Assembly (NCBI GenBank): GCA_030835065.1
Contig: JAUQWR010000005.1
Location: forward strand, 1-11,097
Length of the DNA stretch: 11,097 nucleotides
Origin: Candidatus Kapaibacterium sp.
GTDB lineage: Bacteria > Bacteroidota > Ignavibacteria > Kapaibacteriales > UBA2268
Direction of reading: 5' to 3'
Positions 7,262 through 11,097 of this stretch are shown here, in pieces. Made by a program: the position numbers and the translations under genes. Below the pieces are notes generated by a model that saw only the letters and a list, made by a program, of their open reading frames with translations, ran no database searches and was not told the origin of the DNA. The number at the start of each line of letters is the position of its first letter. The first letter of the stretch is position 1.

Positions 7262-7792
7262 TTATATTTTTCTCAAAAAATTTTCATAAAACCAATTTAG
7301 CGACCTGTTTTTTTGTCGTGCAGTTGCCAGATCATAATTCTTGAGGACCTCCTGCATAAAGTCGATTCTACTCCTAAAGGCTACCTGATAGTAGGCATTG
7401 AAATCTTCTTTAGTGATGTGGTCGGTGGATTCAAGAATAGGCAATCCCATTTCTATTTGCAGTTCTTCGGTCATTCCTGCTAGATACCAACTTTCGATTT
7501 CTTCAACAACAATTATAATATTTTCATCATTGACTTGAGCAAATTTCGATTTGATCAATTTTTTCTTGTCATTTACCGATCGTGCAAGATCAATATCGGC
7601 TGTAATTACATATTTGAAATTAAGTGTAGAAATGCTAAGAATAAAAAGATCAACTTTAGCTCTTTTCATCTGAGCATACTGAATCACCTCGACATCATCA
7701 TAGAGCTTCAAAAATTCATCAGCCATAACTCTTTTAAAAAACAGAGCATCATCATTGCCTTCGACAAATATATATATCTTTTTTAAAGCCAT
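7262..7792 (-). CDS. Small TOPRIM-like protein partnered with AAA ATPase
   Basis: A 176-residue soluble protein. It opens with a hydrophobic strand and an acidic turn, IYIFVEGNDDALFF (6-19), with Glu11 in the position of the TOPRIM glutamate. A second strand ends in TADIDLA (64-70), giving a DxD pair at D66/D68, and a third segment VVEEIESWYLAG (95-106) resembles the IESW/IEAW segment of TOPRIM-like proteins of the DUF4276/DUF4435 kind. TOPRIM domains bind Mg2+ and cut or rejoin nucleic acid in topoisomerases, OLD nucleases and the AriB protein of PARIS. The start codon is 1 bp after the ATPase stop, which implies translational coupling and a joint function. At 176 residues it is shorter than typical AriB proteins. 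I recognise the fold pattern but not an exact named family, and nuclease activity is inference. Confidence 0.65.
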   Translation of the reverse strand: MALKKIYIFVEGNDDALFFKRVMADEFLKLYDDVEVIQYAQMKRAKVDLFILSISTLNFKYVITADIDLARSVNDKKKLIKSKFAQVNDENIIIVVEEIESWYLAGMTEELQIEMGLPILESTDHITKEDFNAYYQVAFRSRIDFMQEVLKNYDLATARQKNRSLNWFYENFLRKI

Positions 7793-7793
7793 T

Positions 7794-9071
7794 TTAACTT
7801 AACAAATTCTGAATAAACAACTCTTCGATACCAATTTCATTTTCCAAAAATGCTTTAATATTGTCTTCTTCTCCCGGGCGTTTGATTACAGTAAATCCGT
7901 CATCATCTCGCGACACAAAAAAGATGTTAGATAATCCGGCATATTTGACAATTTCAGGATTATGAGTGCTTAGTATGATTTGCTTTTCAGATGATACATC
8001 TTTCATCATATCAATAACTTTTGATATTAAATATGGATGAATGCGACGTGCAGGCTCTTCGAAAATGCTCAATGGCTTGTTTTCGAAATAAAGCACTATT
8101 ATCATAGCTATTATAAATAATGATCCGCTCGACATAAGAGAAGCCGGCAGATATTGATCCGGTATATATTTTTCCTTTACTGTAAGTTGTAAATATTTAT
8201 CCAAAAACTTCTCAACTTCTAAGTCTTCTACAAATGGCAAGACATATTTGATCAAATTGAATAATTTTCTTGCTTTATCTTTATCAGACAAAATTTTACG
8301 AAGTACAATTGCGAGATTTTCACCATTCTCTTCTAATTCGGCTTTGCCAGCAATAGAAGTAACGCTTTTGGGCTGGCTCGGATCTAGCTCATAAATCGAA
8401 ATTTCACCGATTGCTTTTCTGACGCTTTCGGGATGTGGCATAAAGTACTGATTTTCTATCAAAAGGCTCGATTTTAGCTGTTCTTGGTTTGTAAGCGACT
8501 GAAAATTGATAAACAAAGTAGGCATTAAATCTTCTTTGTTAATTTTAAAATCGCCTTGACTCTCAAAATCGATGCTGAGCGAGCCATTATTGTTTAATAC
8601 TTTAAGTACTGCAGTACCAATTTTTTTTGAATTTTGCGAAATTTCAGATTCTTTTGCTTCAAATAGATCAAATGTCTGAATCAATGAATCTTTTGCAACA
8701 GAATATGTACTATTGTCATTTGCTAATTTTAAAGAAAACTCGTGAGTAAATTTTGAAGGCTTAATAGCAATCAATTTCCCATCAATTTGTTTCATTGCTC
8801 TAAGGCTTTTGAATGGCATTGCTTCCAATCGAGCATGAATACATTCTTCTTTGCCGATGAGGTTAAGATTGCGTAGATATTCAACTCCACCTTGCATTGA
8901 AATTGCATTTTCGAGTCCGGAATTAACAATATCCCTCAAAAATTTGAAGATTTGAATAAAATTGGATTTCCCTGCAGAGTTTGGACCAATCAATACATTG
9001 AATTTTCCCAAATCGATGCTTAGATTCTTAAAGCTTTTGAAATTCGATATTTCAATTTTTTGAATTTGCAT
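7794..9071 (-). CDS. OLD/ABC-like AAA-family ATPase, putative defence protein
   Basis: A 425-residue SMC/ABC-type ATPase of the AAA_21/AAA_15 kind. The N-terminus IQKIEISNFKSFKNLSIDLG is the classic opening of OLD, RecF and related ATPases. Walker A GPNSAGKSN lies at 29-37. A degenerate ABC signature-like SLMSSGSL is at 311-318, the Walker B/D-loop equivalent LSIFEEPARRIHP at 334-346, and the switch histidine in ILSTHNPEI at 366-374. The middle (about 75-300) is a divergent insertion expected to form the coiled or helical arm. OLD nucleases carry a C-terminal TOPRIM domain; this protein ends just after the H-loop, and a separate TOPRIM-like protein follows 1 bp later, as in two-gene AriA/AriB arrangements. 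The start overlaps the end of the mgtC-like gene by 20 bp. A phage-sensing role is inference from this architecture. Confidence 0.85.
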   Translation of the reverse strand: MQIQKIEISNFKSFKNLSIDLGKFNVLIGPNSAGKSNFIQIFKFLRDIVNSGLENAISMQGGVEYLRNLNLIGKEECIHARLEAMPFKSLRAMKQIDGKLIAIKPSKFTHEFSLKLANDNSTYSVAKDSLIQTFDLFEAKESEISQNSKKIGTAVLKVLNNNGSLSIDFESQGDFKINKEDLMPTLFINFQSLTNQEQLKSSLLIENQYFMPHPESVRKAIGEISIYELDPSQPKSVTSIAGKAELEENGENLAIVLRKILSDKDKARKLFNLIKYVLPFVEDLEVEKFLDKYLQLTVKEKYIPDQYLPASLMSSGSLFIIAMIIVLYFENKPLSIFEEPARRIHPYLISKVIDMMKDVSSEKQIILSTHNPEIVKYAGLSNIFFVSRDDDGFTVIKRPGEEDNIKAFLENEIGIEELFIQNLLS

Positions 9072-9555
9072 TTGATGTATTCTTCTTTAAATTAATATAC
9101 TTATCGAGTTTATGCATGAAAATCAAAACAAATATAGCAAGTATTGTAGCTCCGATAGAAACAACATATTGCCCAAATCCGGTGCCAATACCGATTACTG
9201 CAGAAAATAACAATGTGGCTGCAGTAGTAAGCCCTTCTACAAAATTCTCTTTTTCTCTATATACAATAGTGCCTGCACCAATGAATGCAACACCGGTGAT
9301 TACTGAAGAAACCATGTGAATTGGATCTATTCGAATAATATCATATTTAGCAAGTGCAGTATAATTCAATATCATGACGTTGCCCATAGAAATAATCAAG
9401 CAAGCTGCTCCACTAACTAGCATTTGGGTGCGGATTCCTGCTTGCTTTCCGGCTAATTCTCTATTTACTCCAATAGCAAAACCTTGCGCCAAAGCTATTA
9501 CTAACTTAAGCAACATCTCAAATTGTAAAATATTTTGTTTGATAAATTCTTCCAT
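9052..9555 (-). CDS. MgtC/SapB family inner-membrane protein
   Basis: A 167-residue hydrophobic protein of the MgtC family, linked in pathogens to growth at low Mg2+ and survival in macrophages, and of mostly unknown role elsewhere. Family marks are a first membrane helix at about 14-30 leading to GVNRELAGKQAGIRTQML (29-46), a second helix (47-63), TGVAFIGAGTIV (87-98), the EGLTTAATL motif (107-115) and a last helix (about 128-147) followed by a charged tail. It lacks the extra C-terminal ACT-like domain of Salmonella MgtC, like many short members. The ATG at 9555 is preceded on the minus strand by GAGG at good spacing. Its last 20 bp overlap the start of the ATPase gene, so it is probably the first gene of an operon. 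Confidence 0.93.
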   Translation of the reverse strand: MEEFIKQNILQFEMLLKLVIALAQGFAIGVNRELAGKQAGIRTQMLVSGAACLIISMGNVMILNYTALAKYDIIRIDPIHMVSSVITGVAFIGAGTIVYREKENFVEGLTTAATLLFSAVIGIGTGFGQYVVSIGATILAIFVLIFMHKLDKYINLKKNTSNANSKN

Positions 9556-9653
9556 AATTCCCTCAATAGCAATTTATAAATAAAAAACGAATAAAAGCAT
9601 CTGAAATTTCTTTAAATCTATATTATTATTAAAAATATTAATATTTCTTTTTA

Positions 9654-9667
9654 TATGTCAAGACATA
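9654..9667. promoter_or_regulatory. Candidate operator or activator dyad
   Basis: A perfect inverted repeat with 6-bp arms and a 2-bp centre, TATGTC-AA-GACATA. It lies about 130 bp upstream of the sigma54-like element, the usual distance for an enhancer-binding activator, and also covers a possible -35 for the mgtC-like gene. The binding factor is unknown. Confidence 0.45.
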
Positions 9668-9780
9668 ATGTCCTGACTTTATGACATCGTAGCCAAGCAA
9701 GCTGTTCTTTTGTCATGCCTAAATGTCAGCTATTCTGCTACATTGTCAATGGTTTATGACTATATGTCAAAAAATTGTGT

Positions 9781-9797
9781 TTGGCACAGTATTCGTA
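9781..9797 (+). promoter_or_regulatory. Sigma54-like (-24/-12) element upstream of hsp20
   Basis: TTGGCAC at 9781-9787 matches the -24 half of the sigma54 consensus. The -12 half at the correct spacing reads TCGTA instead of TTGCA, so only part of it matches. Transcription from it would start near 9808, leaving a leader of about 40 nt. It could be chance. Confidence 0.35.
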
Positions 9798-9848
9798 ATA
9801 ACTCTTGTGTAATTGAATTTGAAAATAATAAATATAAGGAAATATAAA

Positions 9849-10286
9849 ATGTCAACAATTTATTTTGATCCAGTAAGAACCTTCGAAGGTTTTGTAAAAA
9901 AGATGAACGAATTTGCAGGCGACATCGAAAAAAATGTAAAGCAAGAAGTTCGTAGTTTCAAACCAAGAGCCGATATATTTGAAGATGAAAAAAACATTTT
10001 CGTTTCGGTCGAGCTTCCAGGCCTAAAAAAAGATGATATATCTATCAAGATTAACGATGAAAATGTACTTACTATAAAAGGCGAAAAGAAAAGAACTGAC
10101 GAATCTAACGACAAAAATACAATTAGAAACGAAAGAATTTATGGCGAATTTACTAGATCGTTCATATTAGCCGACAACCTTGATGTGAATAAAATTAATG
10201 CGAAATTCGACAACGGTGTACTCGAACTTACAATTGGCAAAAAAGAAGCTGAACAAGCTAAAGAAGTAACTGTTAATATTTTATAA
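9849..10286 (+). CDS. Small heat-shock protein (Hsp20), first of three
   Basis: An ATP-independent holdase chaperone that binds unfolding proteins under stress in the cytosol. The ATG at 9849 gives 145 residues and has AAGGA eight bases upstream; an in-frame TTG at 9813 would add 12 residues and is unlikely. A short N-terminal arm (1-35) precedes the alpha-crystallin domain, with FKPRADIFEDEKNIFVSVELPG at 37-58, DISIKINDENVLTIKGEK at 63-80 and the family signature FDNGVLELTIGK at 120-131. The tail VTVNIL (140-145) contains a V-x-I oligomerisation motif. The 20-bp gap to the next hsp20 and the absence of a promoter between them suggest co-transcription. The complex upstream region suggests tight control. 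Confidence 0.95.
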   Translation: MSTIYFDPVRTFEGFVKKMNEFAGDIEKNVKQEVRSFKPRADIFEDEKNIFVSVELPGLKKDDISIKINDENVLTIKGEKKRTDESNDKNTIRNERIYGEFTRSFILADNLDVNKINAKFDNGVLELTIGKKEAEQAKEVTVNIL

Positions 10287-10306
10287 TTGTAGAAAGGAGA
10301 TAAGAT

Positions 10307-10753
10307 ATGGTACCCGTAAAATTTGATCCTATGAGAGGATTCGAAAACATTTCTCGCAAAATGAATTCATTTATGAATGAATTCGAAAAGGGTTTCAGTT
10401 TCGAGTTTGGCAGTTTTTCGCCAAGAATCGATATAGCAGAAGATGAAAAAAATATTTTCATTCATGCGGAAGTTCCTGGAATCGCTAAAGAAGATATTAA
10501 AGTAACAATAAACGATGACAATGTGCTTACAATCAAAGGGCACAAAAAACGCGAAAGTAAATCAGATGATACTAATAGCAAAAGCTTTATCAGAGTTGAA
10601 CGCAGTTTTGGCGAATTCCAACGCTCATTTATGTTGCCTGAAAATGTCAATAAAGACAGTATAAATGCGAAGTTTGAAAACGGTGTCCTGGATATCGTTC
10701 TCGACAAAGCTGAACCCGAAAAACCCAAAGAAATTGAAGTAACAATCAACTAG
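10307..10753 (+). CDS. Small heat-shock protein (Hsp20), second of three
   Basis: A 148-residue paralogue of the preceding gene, colinear with it along its length: FDPMRGFENISRKMNSFMNEFEKG matches FDPVRTFEGFVKKMNEFAGDIEKN in the arm. The alpha-crystallin domain carries FSPRIDIAEDEKNIFIHAEVPG (37-58) and FENGVLDIVLDK (123-134); the tail IEVTIN (143-148) has the V-x-I motif. A strong Shine-Dalgarno, AAAGGAG at 10293-10299, stands seven bases before the ATG and is better than that of the first gene, so this copy may be translated more. The pair probably arose by duplication and may form mixed oligomers. A rho-independent terminator follows. Confidence 0.95.
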   Translation: MVPVKFDPMRGFENISRKMNSFMNEFEKGFSFEFGSFSPRIDIAEDEKNIFIHAEVPGIAKEDIKVTINDDNVLTIKGHKKRESKSDDTNSKSFIRVERSFGEFQRSFMLPENVNKDSINAKFENGVLDIVLDKAEPEKPKEIEVTIN

Positions 10754-10815
10754 CTCCACATGGTTAGACTTGGGCACCCGTCAAGTTTGCTTAAATCAAG
10801 GCAAAATACTATGGC

Positions 10816-10841
10816 GGGCTTGGCGGGAGCCCTGTTTTTTT
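10816..10841 (+). terminator. Rho-independent terminator of the hsp20 pair
   Basis: Stem GGGCT (10816-10820) / AGCCC (10828-10832) with a 7-nt loop is followed by TG and seven Ts (10835-10841). It lies 62 bp after the second hsp20 stop and is the clearest intrinsic terminator in the window. A weaker inverted repeat, ACTTG/CAAGT, sits just upstream at 10768-10786. Confidence 0.8.
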
Positions 10842-10914
10842 GATAAAATTCTTAAAACATATAAACCCAATAATTTTTAATAACCGTTGTAATTAATTTA
10901 ACATAGATTGTCTC

Positions 10915-10944
10915 ATGAGCCTCGTGCAGGCATTTCATAAGGAG
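10915..10944 (+). promoter_or_regulatory. Small hairpin directly before the third hsp20 ribosome binding site
   Basis: GCCT (10919-10922) pairs with AGGC (10928-10931) around a 5-nt loop. ATGA (10915-10918) can pair with TCAT (10935-10938) across a 3-nt bulge. The Shine-Dalgarno AAGGAG (10939-10944) starts at the foot of the stem and is not itself paired. It might tune translation, but the fold is short and could be chance. Confidence 0.3.
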
Positions 10945-10951
10945 TATTATT

Positions 10952-11097
10952 ATGCCATATATCAGATTTAATCCCTATTGGGAATTCCAAAACTTAGCCA
11001 AAGAAATGAATAAGTTTATGAATTATACACCCGCTCCGCCAAAACACGAGGCGAAGAGATTTGTTCCCGCTGTCGATATTTTCGAAGATGCAGATTA
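10952..11097 (+). CDS. Small heat-shock protein (Hsp20), third of three (partial, 3' end beyond window)
   Basis: The frame from the ATG at 10952 stays open for 48 codons to the right edge. AAGGAG stands at 10939-10944, seven bases before the start. The arm NPYWEFQNLAKEMNKFMN parallels those of the two upstream copies (FDP.R.FE...KKMN.F), and RFVPAVDIFEDAD at 36-48 matches the entry into the alpha-crystallin domain. A proline-rich linker (TPAPPKHE, 26-33) and a shorter arm distinguish it. It lies beyond the terminator of the hsp20 pair, so it probably has its own promoter; I found no convincing -35/-10 in 10842-10951. Confidence 0.88.
   Translation, partial: MPYIRFNPYWEFQNLAKEMNKFMNYTPAPPKHEAKRFVPAVDIFEDAD

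Larger units (their letters stand above)
9556..9848. promoter_or_regulatory. Divergent control region mgtC-like gene / hsp20, rich in TGTCA elements
   Basis: This 293-bp non-coding region drives genes in both directions. Within 9654-9769 the pentamer TGTCA occurs at 9656, 9711, 9724, 9744 and 9765, and its complement TGACA at 9682. Two are part of dyads: TATGTC-AA-GACATA at 9654-9667 (perfect) and ATGTC/GACAT at 9668-9687. ATTG-T-CAAT at 9742-9750 is a third symmetric element. The minus-strand TTGACA at 9661-9656, inside the first dyad, could also be a -35 for the mgtC-like gene, although its -10 (ATATTT) is poor. No CIRCE element is present. Confidence 0.6.

Noticed and set aside
9052..9071. 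Frameshifted fusion of the MgtC-like protein and the ATPase
   Set aside because: Both proteins are complete, with normal ends, and the overlap is short; two separate overlapping genes are the simpler reading.
9813..9848. Upstream TTG start for the first hsp20
   Set aside because: The added 12 residues have no match in the paralogues, and AAGGA is correctly spaced for the ATG at 9849.
9556..9848. CIRCE/HrcA operator expected before heat-shock genes
   Set aside because: No TTAGCACTC-N9-GAGTGCTAA or close variant is present.

Overview
This is an AT-rich bacterial chromosomal segment with normally spaced genes. No single marker fixes the species. The long RecQ layout, the class I fructose-1,6-bisphosphatase, the small heat-shock proteins and the AT-biased codon use would fit the Bacteroidota/Chlorobiota (FCB) group, perhaps an Ignavibacteria- or Kapabacteria-like lineage. 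That placement is inference, not proof.

Left part (1-5125): a PEP/pyruvate-binding protein with a GAF-like N-terminal sensor region runs off the left edge on the minus strand. It is divergent from fbp (fructose-1,6-bisphosphatase) and recQ (DNA helicase) on the plus strand. The shared 160-bp spacer carries a good sigma70-like promoter for fbp. The pairing of a PEP-handling enzyme with FBPase suggests a carbon-metabolism (gluconeogenesis) control point.

Convergent spacer (5126-5856): this is non-coding and mostly a tandem array of about 4.4 copies of a 109-bp unit that itself contains a duplicated 10-mer. A hairpin plus T-tract at its right end probably terminates the minus-strand genes.

Accessory block (5857-9555, all minus strand, transcribed right to left): mgtC-family membrane protein, then an OLD/ABC-like AAA ATPase that overlaps mgtC by 20 bp, then a small TOPRIM-like protein starting 1 bp after the ATPase, then a 142-bp leader unusually rich in dyads, then a stand-alone Cas6-like CRISPR RNA endonuclease, then a VOC/glyoxalase-fold protein. 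No CRISPR array and no other cas gene are visible. The ATPase/TOPRIM pair looks like a two-gene defence module of the OLD/PARIS type, and the solitary cas6 next to it makes this a small defence-like cluster. This is the most interesting part of the window.

Right part (9556-11097): a 293-bp divergent control region with repeated TGTCA elements, a perfect dyad and a sigma54-like element precedes three consecutive hsp20 genes on the plus strand. The first two form a tight pair ended by a rho-independent terminator. The third has its own ribosome binding site and is cut by the right edge.
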